A DNA stretch of 64,000 nucleotides from Acidovorax sp. Leaf191 (GTDB lineage: Bacteria; Pseudomonadota; Gammaproteobacteria; Burkholderiales; Burkholderiaceae_C), in NCBI RefSeq assembly GCF_001424425.1, contig NZ_LMPT01000024.1, forward strand, positions 64,289-128,288, written 5' to 3'. The position numbers and the translations under genes were made by a program. Shown here one piece after another: positions 22,001 to 31,670 of the stretch (position 1 is its first letter; every line of letters begins with the position of its first letter). The notes beneath the pieces are model-generated. The model did no database searches. It saw only the letters and a list, made by a program, of their open reading frames with translations, and was not told the origin of the DNA.

Positions 22001-22732
22001 TCAACCGGGCATCGGCTGGGGATGCGCGGACAGGATCTGTTCGGAGGTTTTACCAAAACGGCGTTCGCGGCCACTGTAGGCTGCAATCGCCTCATCCAGC
22101 GCCGACTCATCGAAATCCGGCCACAGCCGGTCACTGAAAATGAACTCGGAGTATGCAGCCTGCCACAGCAGAAAATTGCTGATCCGCATTTCGCCCCCGG
22201 TGCGGATCACGAGATCGGGGTCGGGCACGTGGGCCAGGCCCATCGCGCCGTGCAGGCTCGCTTCGGTGATGGGCTCTCCGCGTGCGGCCAGCGATGCCGC
22301 CGCCTGGGCGATGTCCCAGCGGCCCCCATAGTTGAAGCAGACGTTCAGAATCAGGCGGTCGTTGCCCGCCGTGGCGGCCTCCGCCTGGGCCAGGCCGCCC
22401 TGCACCTTGGGCGAAAGACCTGCGCGGTCGCCCACGAAGTACAGGCGCACGCCGTCCTTCTTGAGCTCGGGCACCTCGCGCGCCAGCGCCAGGGCCAGCA
22501 GCTCCATGAGGCCGGAGACCTCTTCCACGGGGCGGTTCCAGTTTTCGGACGAAAAGGCAAAGACGGTCAGCACCGCCACGCCCCGCTGCGCGCAGGCACG
22601 GGCACAGCGGCGCAGCGAATCCACCCCTTGCTTGTGGCCTGCCAGGCGCGGCAGGAAGCGGCGCTTGGCCCAGCGGCCGTTGCCATCCATGACGATGGCG
22701 ATGTGGTGAGGCACCACCGGAGATTCAGACAT
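22001..22732 (-). CDS. uppS: Undecaprenyl diphosphate synthase (cis-prenyltransferase)
   Basis: Elongates farnesyl diphosphate to C55 undecaprenyl diphosphate, the lipid carrier for cell-wall and surface polysaccharide synthesis. 243 residues. IAIVMDGNGRWAKRRFLPR contains the catalytic Asp, FSSENWNRP follows, and RTGGEMRISNFLLWQ is the conserved C-terminal motif. It stands between frr and cdsA in canonical order. Confidence 0.97.
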   Translation of the reverse strand: MSESPVVPHHIAIVMDGNGRWAKRRFLPRLAGHKQGVDSLRRCARACAQRGVAVLTVFAFSSENWNRPVEEVSGLMELLALALAREVPELKKDGVRLYFVGDRAGLSPKVQGGLAQAEAATAGNDRLILNVCFNYGGRWDIAQAAASLAARGEPITEASLHGAMGLAHVPDPDLVIRTGGEMRISNFLLWQAAYSEFIFSDRLWPDFDESALDEAIAAYSGRERRFGKTSEQILSAHPQPMPG

Positions 22733-22765
22733 GCAGAACGTTCAGAGAACCCTGGTAACGGGAAC

Positions 22766-23326
22766 TCAGACCGCCATGATTTCCTGTTCCTTGGCCGCCA
22801 CCAGCGCATCGATCTCTGCGATGTGCCGGTCGGTGAACTTCTGCACGTCGGTTTCGGCGCGCTTTTGGTCGTCTTCGGACGCGAGCTTGTCCTTGACCAG
22901 CTTCTTGACCGATTCGTTGGCATCGCGGCGCAGGTTGCGCACGGCGATCTTGGCGCTCTCGCCTTCGTTGCGGGCCAGCTTGGTCATTTCTTTGCGGCGC
23001 TCTTCGCTCATGGGCGGCATCGGCACGCGGATGAGGTCGCCCAGGGAGGCTGGATTCAGGCCCAGGTCGCTTTCGCGGATGGCCTTCTCGATCTTGGCGC
23101 CCATGCCCTTTTCCCAGGGCTGGACGCTGATGGTGCGCGCATCGATCAGGGAGACGTTGGCCACCTGGCTCAGCGGCACGAACGAGCCGTAGTACTCCAC
23201 CTGGACCGAATCGAGCAATGCGGGATTGGCACGGCCGGTGCGGATCTTCTGCAGGTTATTCTTGAACGCCCCGATGGACTGGTCCATCTTGGTTTCTGCA
23301 TTTTTCTTGATATCGGCAATCGTCAT
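22766..23326 (-). CDS. frr: Ribosome recycling factor
   Basis: Splits post-termination 70S ribosomes together with EF-G. 186 residues, near the usual 185. The family pattern is visible in [37 protein letters not shown] and [15 protein letters not shown]. It follows pyrH by about 50 bp and precedes uppS by 33 bp. Confidence 0.98.
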   Translation of the reverse strand: MTIADIKKNAETKMDQSIGAFKNNLQKIRTGRANPALLDSVQVEYYGSFVPLSQVANVSLIDARTISVQPWEKGMGAKIEKAIRESDLGLNPASLGDLIRVPMPPMSEERRKEMTKLARNEGESAKIAVRNLRRDANESVKKLVKDKLASEDDQKRAETDVQKFTDRHIAEIDALVAAKEQEIMAV

Positions 23327-23377
23327 ATTGTTCTCCTCTAGCCAGTCACCGGCAATGCGCAGCGCGGCGGCAAATCA

Positions 23378-24100
23378 TCAAGCGTAAACCAGCGTACCTT
23401 CGTCTTCTCCCATCACCACGCGCTTCAAGGCGCCGTGCTTGATGATGGAGAACACGCGCACCGGCAGCTTCTGGTCGCGGCACAGTGCGAATGCCGTGGC
23501 ATCCATGATGCCCAGGTTGCGGGACATAGCCTCGTCGAAGCTGAGCTTGGTGTAGCGTGTGGCGGTCGGGTCTTTCTGGGGGTCGGCAGTATAAACGCCG
23601 TCCACCTTGGTGGCCTTGAGCACCAGCTCGGCGCCGATCTCGGCACCACGCAGGGCCGCAGCCGTGTCGGTGGTGAAGAAGGGGTTGCCCGTGCCAGCCG
23701 CGAAGACCACGACCTTGCCCTCTTCGAGGTACTGCAGCGCCTTGGGGCGCACATAGGGCTCGACCACCTGTTCGATGGCAATGGCGGACATCACGCGGGC
23801 CACCAGGCCCTGCTTGTCCATCGCGTCGGCCAGGGCCAGCGCGTTCATCACGGTGGCCAGCATGCCCATGTAGTCGGCCGTGGCCCGGTCCATGCCGACC
23901 GAGCCGCCCGCCACACCGCGGAAAATGTTGCCCCCACCGATCACCACGGCCACCTGGACACCCAGGCGGGTCACTTCGGCGATCTCTTCCACCATGCGCA
24001 CGATGGTCGCGCGGTTGATGCCAAAGGCGTCGTCACCCATCAGCGCCTCACCAGACAGCTTGAGCAAGATGCGCTTGTGGGCTGGTGCGGCGTGGGACAT
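23378..24100 (-). CDS. pyrH: Uridylate kinase
   Basis: Phosphorylates UMP to UDP; the hexameric bacterial enzyme of the amino-acid-kinase fold. 240 residues starting [20 protein letters not shown]; seven more upstream codons are open but not typical. [11 protein letters not shown] and [17 protein letters not shown] are the nucleotide-binding segments. The position tsf-pyrH-frr is canonical. Confidence 0.97.
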   Translation of the reverse strand: MSHAAPAHKRILLKLSGEALMGDDAFGINRATIVRMVEEIAEVTRLGVQVAVVIGGGNIFRGVAGGSVGMDRATADYMGMLATVMNALALADAMDKQGLVARVMSAIAIEQVVEPYVRPKALQYLEEGKVVVFAAGTGNPFFTTDTAAALRGAEIGAELVLKATKVDGVYTADPQKDPTATRYTKLSFDEAMSRNLGIMDATAFALCRDQKLPVRVFSIIKHGALKRVVMGEDEGTLVYA

Positions 24101-24165
24101 GTGTGATTTCTCCAAAGGCAATACGTACGGCGGTGTGTGCGGGGGCAGGGCTTTTTTGCGGCCTG

Positions 24166-25095
24166 TCAGGCTGCAGCAGCCTTGGCGGCGGCGACTTGTG
24201 CGGCCACTTCGGCAGCGAAGTCGTCGGCCTTCTTCTCGATGCCTTCACCCACGACGTAGAGCGTGAAGCCCTTCACGTTGGTGTTGGCAGCCTTGAGCAT
24301 CTGGGCCACGGTCTGCTTGCCATCGGCGGCCTTCACGAAGACCTGGTCAGCCAGCGAGACTTCCTTGAGGTACTTCTGCACGGCGCCGTCGATGCGCTTG
24401 GCGGTGATTTCAGCGCTTTGCGCGGGCTTGCCGGCAGCCACCAGTTCCTTGTTGGCTTCGTCGGCCTTGCCTTCGGCGACCGAGCGCTCCTTGGCGATCA
24501 GTTCGGCAGGCACGTCGGCGCTGGTCAGGGACACGGGCTTCATGGCAGCCACGTGCATGGCCACGTCCTTGGCGGCCGCAGCGTCACCGTCGAATTCGAC
24601 GACCACGCCGATGCGCGAGCCGTGCAGGTAGGCCGCCAGGTTGGAGCCGCTGAAGTGCTTGAAGCGGCGGAACGACATGTTCTCGCCGATCTTGCCGATC
24701 AGGCCCTTGCGCACGTCTTCCAGGGTGGGGCCGAAGCTGTCTTGCTCGTAGGGCAGTGCACCCAGGGCTTCGATGTTGGCGGGGTTGTGCTCGGCCACCA
24801 GCTTGGCAGCGGCGTTGGCCATGGCCAGGAAGCTGTCGTTCTTGGACACGAAGTCGGTTTCGCTGTTGACTTCGATCAGCGCGCCCACGTTGCCGTTGAT
24901 GAAGCTGGCGACCACGCCTTCGGCGGTGACGCGCGAAGCAGCCTTGCCGGCCTTGGTGCCGAGCTTGACGCGCAGCAGCTCTTCAGCCTTGGCCAGATCG
25001 CCTTCGGCTTCCGTCAGGGCCTTCTTGCATTCCATCATGGGAGCGTCGGTCTTGGCGCGCAGTTCGGCGACCATGCTTGCGGTAATTGCAGCCAT
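24166..25095 (-). CDS. tsf: Translation elongation factor Ts
   Basis: Guanine-nucleotide exchange factor for EF-Tu. 309 residues. The N-terminal UBA-like domain contains [19 protein letters not shown], and the core includes [18 protein letters not shown], which binds EF-Tu. Separated from rpsB by a terminator-like hairpin that may lower its expression relative to S2. Confidence 0.98.
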   Translation of the reverse strand: MAAITASMVAELRAKTDAPMMECKKALTEAEGDLAKAEELLRVKLGTKAGKAASRVTAEGVVASFINGNVGALIEVNSETDFVSKNDSFLAMANAAAKLVAEHNPANIEALGALPYEQDSFGPTLEDVRKGLIGKIGENMSFRRFKHFSGSNLAAYLHGSRIGVVVEFDGDAAAAKDVAMHVAAMKPVSLTSADVPAELIAKERSVAEGKADEANKELVAAGKPAQSAEITAKRIDGAVQKYLKEVSLADQVFVKAADGKQTVAQMLKAANTNVKGFTLYVVGEGIEKKADDFAAEVAAQVAAAKAAAA

Positions 25096-25156
25096 CTTTG
25101 TTCCTTCAGTGTTCAGTTCAATCGATTGATCGGATCGGATCGGATTGGGTTCAGCC

Positions 25157-25185
25157 TAAAAAAAAGGGGGCTAACCAGGAGCCCC
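25157..25185 (-). terminator. Attenuator-like terminator between rpsB and tsf
   Basis: Reading leftward after rpsB, GGGGCT and AGCCCC pair around a 7-base loop and are followed directly by about nine T residues (A-tract at 25157-25165 on the plus strand). It is a well-formed intrinsic terminator inside an operon, expected to let only part of the transcripts through to tsf and beyond. Partial termination at this position is known in other bacteria. Confidence 0.75.
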
Positions 25186-25218
25186 GCTTTCATTCGCGAC
25201 GAGTCGCGCAGCCGGGTA

Positions 25219-25974
25219 TCAGGCGGCGGCTTCTTGCACTTCCACGAACTCGTCGGAGCTCTCGGTAGTGGTAGCGGCCTTGACCACTTCGTTCACGGCA
25301 TTGGCACGGCCTTCGATGATCGCGTCGGCGATACCGCGGGCGTACAGCGTCACGGCCTTGGCCGAGTCGTCGTTGCCGGGGATCACGTAGTCGATGCCTT
25401 CAGGCGAGTGGTTCGTGTCGACCACACCGATCAGCGGGATGCCCAGCTTCTTGGCTTCGGCCACGGCGATCTTGTGGAAGCCCACGTCGATGATGAAGAT
25501 GGCGTCGGGCAGAGCAGCCATGTCCTGGATGCCGCCGATGTCCTTTTCGAGCTTGGCGATTTCGCGGGAGAACGTCAGTTGCTCCTTCTTGCTCAGGCTG
25601 TCGAGGCCAGCTTCTTGCTGGGCCTTCATGTCCTTGAGGCGCTTGATCGAGGTCTTGACCGTCTTGAAGTTGGTCAGCATGCCGCCGAGCCAACGCTGGT
25701 CCACGAAGGGCACGCCAGCGCGCAGGGCTTCGGTGGACAGGATTTCACGGGCTTGGCGCTTCGTGCCGACCATCAGGATCGTGCCCCGATTGGCTGCCAG
25801 TTGCTTGGCGAACTTCTGGGCTTCCTGGAACAGTGGCAGCGACTTTTCCAGGTTGATGATGTGAATCTTGTTGCGATGGCCGAAGATGTAGGGGGCCATC
25901 TTGGGGTTCCAGAAGCGGGTTTGGTGACCGAAATGGACACCGGCTTCCAGCATTTCGCGCATGGTAACGGACAT
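25219..25974 (-). CDS. rpsB: 30S ribosomal protein S2
   Basis: Structural protein of the small subunit, needed for S1 binding. 251 residues starting [20 protein letters not shown], with TGGAGT as Shine-Dalgarno. [20 protein letters not shown] and [20 protein letters not shown] are family signatures. The C-terminal tail after [17 protein letters not shown] is acidic. It is the first gene of the long leftward cluster. Confidence 0.98.
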   Translation of the reverse strand: MSVTMREMLEAGVHFGHQTRFWNPKMAPYIFGHRNKIHIINLEKSLPLFQEAQKFAKQLAANRGTILMVGTKRQAREILSTEALRAGVPFVDQRWLGGMLTNFKTVKTSIKRLKDMKAQQEAGLDSLSKKEQLTFSREIAKLEKDIGGIQDMAALPDAIFIIDVGFHKIAVAEAKKLGIPLIGVVDTNHSPEGIDYVIPGNDDSAKAVTLYARGIADAIIEGRANAVNEVVKAATTTESSDEFVEVQEAAA

Positions 25975-26016
25975 AAAAATACTCCAAAGGTTGGGTCTAA
26001 AATCCAGCCCCAATAC

Positions 26017-26049
26017 TTGCGCTACGGTGCTTTCGCACCCGCAGCGCAA
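26017..26049 (-). promoter_or_regulatory. Structured rpsB leader hairpin
   Basis: In the rpsB mRNA leader, TTGCGCT and AGCGCAA enclose an inner stem GGTGC/GCACC with a GAAA tetraloop, about 45 bases ahead of the start codon. A compact leader structure fits autoregulation of rpsB by S2, as known in E. coli; that this hairpin is the S2 target is inference. Confidence 0.55.
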
Positions 26050-26199
26050 CACCTTGACAGGGCTGGTTTGCGATTGGTCTTGCGAAAGCTGCCCCACGTG
26101 CCGACTGCGGTGCCCGTTGACGACGATCGACTTCAAGCCGATGACCCCCACACTGCACAGCCGCCTTGCACGCGCTACTGCTCCCAGCAAAACCCAAAG

Positions 26200-26210
26200 A
26201 TTCTAGCACA
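26200..26210 (-). promoter_or_regulatory. Extended -10 promoter for rpsB
   Basis: On the minus strand TGTGCTAGAAT is an extended -10 box about 225 bp upstream of the rpsB start, giving a leader long enough to hold the hairpin at 26017-26049. The box ends only 4 bp before the divergent amidase ATG, so the upstream promoter half lies inside that coding sequence. No good -35 is seen. Confidence 0.5.
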
Positions 26211-26213
26211 CCC

Positions 26214-27548
26214 ATGTTTGCCGACCTGATCGCCACCCGGGGCAGCCTGCACGCCGGCGCCACCACCTCGCCCGCCGAACTGGAACGCTGCATCGCTGCC
26301 GCCCAGGCGCCCGCCAACGCGCACAGCTTCGTCCGCGCCGACTTCGATTCGGCACGCACCACGGCGGTGCAGCCCGGCATCACCCAATTACCCTTGGCAG
26401 GTCTGGCCGTGTCGGTCAAGGACCTGTTCGATGTGGCGGGCCAGCCCACCGCAGCAGGCTCCACGGCCCTGGCAGGCGCCCCGCTGGCGGTTGCCGACAG
26501 CCCTGCCGTGGCGCGCCTGCGCGCTGCAGGGGCCAGCCTCATCGGGCGCACGAACATGGTGGAGTTCGCCTTTTCGGGCGTGGGTGTGAACCCGCACTTC
26601 GGCACACCGGCGGCGTTCGATGCGCTGCACGGCGCCCTGCCCGGCGCGCCGCGCGTGCCGGGCGGCTCCTCGTCGGGCGCCGGGGTCTCGGTGGCCACGG
26701 GCGCGGCGTTCATCGGCCTGGGGTCGGACACTGGCGGCTCCATCCGCATTCCGGCAGCGCTCAACGGCATCGTGGGGTTCAAGAACACGGCGCGGCTCGT
26801 GCCGACGTCGGGCGCCGTGCCGCTGTCCACCACGCTCGACACCGCCTGCGCACTGACCCGCACGGTGCGCGATGCCATCGTGGCGCACGAAATCCTGGCC
26901 GCCCGCCGCGTGACGCGCAGCCAGGCGCCGCTGTCCCTGTACCGCCTGGCCATGCCCCGCACGCTGTTCCTGGACGGCATGGACGCCACCGTGGCGCGCG
27001 CCTTCGAGCGCACCCTCTCCACGCTGCGCGCCGCCGGGGCGACCATCGACACCATCGACCTTCCAGCCGTGCAGGAGCAGCCCGCCTACGGTTTCGCTGC
27101 GCCGGAGGCCTATGCCTGGCACCGCGATCTGCTCCAGCAGGTGCCGGAGCGCTACGACCCCCGGGTGCGCCAGCGCATCGAAAAAGGCGCCACGCTGATG
27201 GCCTGGGAATACATCGACCTGCTCCAGGCGCGCCAGCAATGGATTGCGCGCATGCACGCGGCCATCGACGGGTACGACGCCCTGCTGTCGCCCACGGTGC
27301 CCATCGTGGCGCCCTTGCAGTCGGACGTGGCGCCCGGGGCCGAACGCGACACCGAGTTCTTTCGCGTCAACAATCTGCTGCTGCGCAATACCAGCGCCAT
27401 CAACCTGCTGGACGGCTGCGCGCTGTCGCTGCCCTGCCACGTGGCCGGGGAACTCCCGGTCGGCATCATGGTCTGGCACGGGGCGCTGCGGGATGATGCG
27501 GTGCTCAATGTCGGCCAGCAGATCGAGCAAATACTACAAAAACAATAG
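26214..27548 (+). CDS. Amidase (amidase signature family)
   Basis: 444-residue hydrolase of the Ser-cisSer-Lys type. Lys is in AVSVKDLFD near residue 68, the cis-Ser in PGGSSSGAGVSV near 150, and the nucleophile Ser in SDTGGSIRIPAA near 175. The triad is complete, so the enzyme should be active. Substrate unknown; it resembles GatA/AtzF-like amidases but no gatB or gatC is nearby, so a tRNA amidotransferase role is unlikely. The start MFADLIATRG is preferred over an earlier in-frame one that overlaps the rpsB promoter. The last codons and the TAG stop fall inside a copy of the dispersed palindromic element. Confidence 0.88.
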   Translation: MFADLIATRGSLHAGATTSPAELERCIAAAQAPANAHSFVRADFDSARTTAVQPGITQLPLAGLAVSVKDLFDVAGQPTAAGSTALAGAPLAVADSPAVARLRAAGASLIGRTNMVEFAFSGVGVNPHFGTPAAFDALHGALPGAPRVPGGSSSGAGVSVATGAAFIGLGSDTGGSIRIPAALNGIVGFKNTARLVPTSGAVPLSTTLDTACALTRTVRDAIVAHEILAARRVTRSQAPLSLYRLAMPRTLFLDGMDATVARAFERTLSTLRAAGATIDTIDLPAVQEQPAYGFAAPEAYAWHRDLLQQVPERYDPRVRQRIEKGATLMAWEYIDLLQARQQWIARMHAAIDGYDALLSPTVPIVAPLQSDVAPGAERDTEFFRVNNLLLRNTSAINLLDGCALSLPCHVAGELPVGIMVWHGALRDDAVLNVGQQIEQILQKQ

Positions 27549-27580
27549 CTGTCAGCGCTTTCCCATCAAGCGCCAACGCC
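27531..27580 (+). repeat. Dispersed palindromic element, copy 1
   Basis: Contains AATAGCTGTCAGCGCTT and ATCAAGCGCC with the family spacing. It overlaps the amidase 3' end: its TAG is the amidase stop codon. See the finding on the dispersed element for the family alignment. Confidence 0.6.
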
Positions 27581-27597
27581 TCACAACACGCATATTC

Positions 27598-28830
27598 ATG
27601 AAGATTGCCATCGTGGGCGCCGGCATTGTCGGCGTCACCACTGCCTACGAACTGGCCAGCGACGGCCACGAGGTCACCGTCTTTGAACAGCGCAGCGCCG
27701 CAGCCGAAGAGGCGAGCTTTGCCACGGCCGGCCTGCTGGCCCCCCATCTGCTGAACCCCTGGGCCGTACCCGGCTTTGGCCACGCGCTGCGGCTCACGGG
27801 CGCCCACGCCACGCTGCGGCTGGCCGGCGGCATGGGGCGCGCCAACCTCGCATGGCTGTGGCGCTGGCGCAGCGCCGCGCGCCAGCACAGCGCCCCGGCC
27901 GCAGCCCTCGAACGCCTGGCGCAGTACAGCCTGGCGCGGCTCAAGACCATCGCCATCCAGCACGAGCTCGACTTCGAAGCCTGCGACGGGCGGCTGGTGC
28001 TGCTGCGCAGCGAGGCCGAACGCCAGGCGCTGCAGCCTGCGCTGCAGGTGCTGCGCGATGCGGGCGTGGCCGTGCACGAGATCGACGCCGACGCAGCGCG
28101 CAAGATCGAGCCCGGCCTGTCGCCCGAAGCCCCCCTGGCAGGCGCCATCCACCTGCCGGACGCCTGGGCGGGCAACTGCCGCCTGTTTGCCCAGTTGCTG
28201 CGCCAGGGCACGCAGGGCGCGGGCGTGCAGTTCGCGTTCGGCACCCGCATCGACCGCGTCAGCAGCAGCCCCACCGGCGTGGCCGTGCAGGGCGAGGCCG
28301 AGCTGCGCCGCTTCGACGCGGTGGTGCTGTGCGCGGGCATGGCCTCTGCAGCCCTGCTGCCCGCGCTGGGCCTGGGCCTGCCGATGACCGCCGTGTATGG
28401 CTACTCGGTGAGCGCGCCGCTGCGGGAAGACACCCACGCTCCGCGCTCCAGCGTGGTGGACATGGCCCAGCAGATCAGCATCACCCGGCTGGGCCAGCGC
28501 GTGCGCATCGCCGGCGGCGCCGAGCTGGCGGGTGCCGGTGCCGAGCACCACACGCCCACGCTGCAGCGCCTGTACCGCACGCTCAACGACTGGTTTCCGG
28601 GCGGCGCGCAGCTGTCCTCCAGCCTGCAGATCTGGCGCGGCGCCCGCACCATGCTGCCCGACGGGGCGCCGGTGGTCGGCGCGAGCGGCCTGCCGGGCCT
28701 GTGGCTCAACACCGGCCACGGCGCCGGCGGCTGGGCCCTGGCCTGCGGCAGCGCGCGGGCCGTGGCCGATCTGGTGGCGCAACGCGAGCCCGAGATCAAC
28801 CTCGACGGCCTGGGCATCCGCAGGTTCTGA
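27598..28830 (+). CDS. FAD-dependent D-amino-acid dehydrogenase-like oxidoreductase (DAO family)
   Basis: 410-residue flavoprotein of the DAO/DadA family. The N-terminal dinucleotide fold is MKIAIVGAGIVGVTTAYELA, followed by VTVFEQ, where the Glu binds the ribose of FAD. The C-terminal FAD-binding segment is TMLPDGAPVVGASG then LWLNTGHGAGGWALACG. The family oxidises D-amino acids or other secondary amines and feeds electrons to the respiratory chain. The closest type is DadA, but no alanine racemase neighbour is present, so I give no gene symbol. It lies 50 bp after the amidase, separated by one dispersed element. Confidence 0.85.
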   Translation: MKIAIVGAGIVGVTTAYELASDGHEVTVFEQRSAAAEEASFATAGLLAPHLLNPWAVPGFGHALRLTGAHATLRLAGGMGRANLAWLWRWRSAARQHSAPAAALERLAQYSLARLKTIAIQHELDFEACDGRLVLLRSEAERQALQPALQVLRDAGVAVHEIDADAARKIEPGLSPEAPLAGAIHLPDAWAGNCRLFAQLLRQGTQGAGVQFAFGTRIDRVSSSPTGVAVQGEAELRRFDAVVLCAGMASAALLPALGLGLPMTAVYGYSVSAPLREDTHAPRSSVVDMAQQISITRLGQRVRIAGGAELAGAGAEHHTPTLQRLYRTLNDWFPGGAQLSSSLQIWRGARTMLPDGAPVVGASGLPGLWLNTGHGAGGWALACGSARAVADLVAQREPEINLDGLGIRRF

Positions 28831-29052
28831 CACGCCCCGGCACCCGCAGCACGCGCGGCAGGTACTTGCCCCCGGCACACCGGCAGGCTGGGCCAGGCCG
28901 CCGGCCGGGCATGCAGGCTGCCGGGGTTGGGATCTTTCGGTCCCCACCAACGCGATGAGCCCCCCGCAAGGCGCGAGGGGCACAATGACCGCCATCACAG
29001 CTTGCCGCATTGCAGCGCGCCGTAAGCGGTCCCGGACCGCACCTGGCGCGCG

Positions 29053-29063
29053 CCCCCCCCCCC
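29053..29063. repeat. C11 homopolymer just before the nnr start
   Basis: Eleven consecutive C residues end 7 bp before the ATG of the downstream gene. A tract of this length is prone to slippage in replication and sequencing. It lies where the ribosome-binding site spacing would be set. Confidence 0.9.
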
Positions 29064-29070
29064 ACACCCC

Positions 29071-30603
29071 ATGCACCGCATCGCTCCCCACCAGCCCCAC
29101 CCGCTGTTCAACACCGCGGCCACCCGGCGCATCGAGCACGCGGCTGCAGCCGCCCTGCCCCCGCACACGCTGATGCAGCGCGCGGGCAGTGCCGTGGCCC
29201 GGCTGGCCCTGGCCCTTGCCCCACATGCCCGCACGGTGTGGATCGCCTGCGGCCCGGGCAACAACGGCGGAGACGGCCTGGAAGCCGCCGCCCATCTGCA
29301 GCGCAGCGGCCGCCAGGTGGTGGTGACCTGGCTGGGCGAGCCCGACCGCGCGCCGGCCGACGCACTGGCGTCATGGCACCGGGCGCGCGATGCGGGCGTG
29401 CGCTGGGCCGAGGGCCCGCCCGGGCAGATGACGGCTGCAGACCTGTGCATCGATGCGCTGCTGGGCATCGGCGTGTCGTCGCAACCCACCGAACCCAGCC
29501 GCGTGCAGGACCCACGCCTGCTGGCCTGCCTGCACGCACTGCGCGCCAGCCCGGCGCCGGTGCTGTGCGTCGACCTGCCCAGCGGGCTGGATGCCGACAC
29601 CGGCCAGTTCGCCAGCGGACTCACTCCCGCGCCCGAGCACCACCTGCCTGCCGCCCGCCACACTGCACCCGCGCGCCACACGCTGAGCCTGCTCACCCTG
29701 AAGCCCGGGCTGTTCACCGCCGCCGGGCGCGATGCGGCGGGACAGGTGTGGCTGGACACCCTGGACATGGACATCGGCCAGGCGACCCCCTCTGCCTGGC
29801 TGTCGGGCCCCGCCCACGCCACGCCGCGTGCGCATGCCAGCCACAAGGGCAGCTACGGCGATGTGGCCGTGGTGGGTGGCGAGGGCCTGGCCGACCGCGG
29901 CATGGGCATGGGTGGCGCGGCGCTGCTGGCGGCGTCGGCAGCCCTGCACGCGGGGGCGGGCCGGGTGCTGGTCGCGCTGCTCGACCACGGGCACCTGCAG
30001 CTGGACCTGCAGCAGCCTGAACTCATGTTCCGCCGGTTCGAGGCGCTGGACCTGGAGCAGCTCACCGTCGTCTGCGGTTGCGGGGGCGGCCAGGCCGTGG
30101 AGCGCGTGCTGTCCGACGTCATCGAACGTGCGGCGCGCCTGGTGCTGGATGCCGATGCGCTCAACGCCATCGCACCCAACGCCGCGCTGCATGCGCTGGT
30201 GGTCGCACGCGGCCAGCGCGGCCAGCCGACGGTGCTGACGCCCCACCCGCTTGAAGCCGCACGGCTGCTGGGCCTGTCCACCGCGGAGGTGCAGGCCGAC
30301 CGCCTGGCCGCGGCGCACCAGCTGGCAGCCCAGTTCAACTGTGTGGCGGTGCTCAAGGGCTCAGGCACCGTGGTGGCGGCGGCCGACCGGGTGCCGGCCA
30401 TCAACCCCACCGGCAACGCCCGGCTGGCCACGGCAGGCACCGGTGATGTGCTGGCTGGCATGGTGGGGGCCCACCTGGCGGCAGGTGCCAGCACTTTGCG
30501 CGCCGCCAGCGAAGCGGTGTACCTGCACGGCCAGGCCGCGGACGACTGGCCTGCCGGGTACGCACTGACCGCCAGCGCGCTGGCGCGGCGATTGGGCAGT
30601 TGA
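29071..30603 (+). CDS. nnr: Bifunctional NAD(P)H-hydrate epimerase / ADP-dependent NAD(P)H-hydrate dehydratase
   Basis: Repairs damaged NADHX and NADPHX: the N-terminal YjeF domain interconverts R and S epimers, and the C-terminal ribokinase-like domain dehydrates the S form. 510 residues, near the E. coli 515. The epimerase domain (about 1-220) has CGPGNNGGDGLEAA and VDLPSGLDADTG. The dehydratase domain (about 230-510) has KGSYGDVAVVGGEG, VLTPHPLEAARLLG and ATAGTGDVLAGMVGAHLAAG with the catalytic Asp. The start MHRIAPHQPHPLF fits the family; an unusual C11 run precedes it and no strong Shine-Dalgarno is visible. Confidence 0.93.
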   Translation: MHRIAPHQPHPLFNTAATRRIEHAAAAALPPHTLMQRAGSAVARLALALAPHARTVWIACGPGNNGGDGLEAAAHLQRSGRQVVVTWLGEPDRAPADALASWHRARDAGVRWAEGPPGQMTAADLCIDALLGIGVSSQPTEPSRVQDPRLLACLHALRASPAPVLCVDLPSGLDADTGQFASGLTPAPEHHLPAARHTAPARHTLSLLTLKPGLFTAAGRDAAGQVWLDTLDMDIGQATPSAWLSGPAHATPRAHASHKGSYGDVAVVGGEGLADRGMGMGGAALLAASAALHAGAGRVLVALLDHGHLQLDLQQPELMFRRFEALDLEQLTVVCGCGGGQAVERVLSDVIERAARLVLDADALNAIAPNAALHALVVARGQRGQPTVLTPHPLEAARLLGLSTAEVQADRLAAAHQLAAQFNCVAVLKGSGTVVAAADRVPAINPTGNARLATAGTGDVLAGMVGAHLAAGASTLRAASEAVYLHGQAADDWPAGYALTASALARRLGS

Positions 30604-30795
30604 CGCAGCGCTTTGCGGGCAGAAAGACAAAGGCACATCGCACATCGCGCGTTGCCTTGGTTGAGCTGCGCCGCAAGGCCACCCAGGCCGCCGCCGTCCT
30701 GCGGTGACTTCGACCTCCACCTCGTCCTCGACCCCGGCAGCAGGGGCGCAGGACGCAATGCTGGGTGCAGCGCCTGCCTGACCCTCACCTGACCC

Positions 30796-31554
30796 TCACG
30801 CCAGCAGCGTGACTTGCCTCAAGGGCTTGAGCACGCTCGACGGTGTCATGCCGAAGGTCTGGCGGAACATGCGGCTGAAATGCGCCGAGTCGGCAAACTC
30901 GCCGTGCAGTGCCGCGTCGGTCAGGCGGGGGCTGACGGCCAGGCCCGCCATGGCCAGCCGCACCTGCGACCACACCCGGTAGCTGCGCAGGCTCACCCCC
31001 ATCTCGGCGCGAAACAGGTGGTTGAAACGCGAGGGGGACAGCTGCACGCCAGCTGCCAGCCCGGCGCGTGCAATGCGCTCCGAACGCTCCGGGCGCTCCT
31101 GCGGAGGGTGACGCAAAGCCTGCAAGCTGCGCGCCACCCGCGCATCCAGCGGCCGTCCCGGGTCACCGCCCAGGCACGGCAGCAATGCGGGCAGGTCGAA
31201 GTGCCGCAGATAGGCATCCATGGTGCTGCGCGCCGCCACAGGCACCGCCACATCCAGCACCACCCCGCCCAGTTGCTCGAACGGTCGGCGCAGGCTGCGT
31301 GCCTCGCGGGAGTCGGGCTCCAGGTACACCAACGCCACCGTCTCGCCGCACGGGTCGAACACATGCTCGACGCCTGCCGCCACGAGCGCGCTGCGGCAGG
31401 TCTCCGCCCGCCCCGCGCCCCAGTGCAACGCAAACCGGCCCGACAGCCCGATCAGCAGAACCGGAGCGGCATGGCAGTGCCAGCCCGTGGCCGGAATCTC
31501 GCCCACATAGAGCGCCTTGTCAGTGCACAGAGTCAGTGTGTTGGTCGCTGGCAT
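30796..31554 (-). CDS. AraC-family transcriptional regulator
   Basis: 252-residue regulator starting MPATNTLTLCTDKALYVG. The N-terminal half is cupin-like (WHCHAAPVLLIGLSGRFALH). The C-terminal half is the AraC double helix-turn-helix: LSPSRFNHLFRAEMGVSLRSY for the first, then DAALHGEFADSAHFSRMFRQ for the second, ending FGMTPSSVL. It diverges from an alpha/beta hydrolase gene with 116 bp between the starts, which is the usual arrangement for a regulator and its target. Ligand unknown. Confidence 0.88.
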   Translation of the reverse strand: MPATNTLTLCTDKALYVGEIPATGWHCHAAPVLLIGLSGRFALHWGAGRAETCRSALVAAGVEHVFDPCGETVALVYLEPDSREARSLRRPFEQLGGVVLDVAVPVAARSTMDAYLRHFDLPALLPCLGGDPGRPLDARVARSLQALRHPPQERPERSERIARAGLAAGVQLSPSRFNHLFRAEMGVSLRSYRVWSQVRLAMAGLAVSPRLTDAALHGEFADSAHFSRMFRQTFGMTPSSVLKPLRQVTLLA

Positions 31555-31670
31555 AGCCCAAACCTGCAAGTTTTATGAGCGTGTTCTCGGTAGCCTCGCC
31601 CGGCCGCCATGACGCGAGGACGCACCGGCACACCGCGTGGCACCACCCACGCAACCCGCTGCACCGCAGC

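Noticed and set aside
19943-23341. A 1132-codon open frame on the plus strand across dxr, cdsA, uppS and frr
   Set aside because: It is antisense to four unmistakable genes, rich in His/Gly/Arg with no domain, and is the expected by-product of GC-rich third codon positions.
26214-27548. Calling the amidase GatA
   Set aside because: The signature is shared by many amidases and there is no gatB or gatC in the neighbourhood.
28831-29052. A small gene between the DadA-like gene and nnr
   Set aside because: About 220 bp with frames only in GC-biased nonsense sequence; nothing supports a product.
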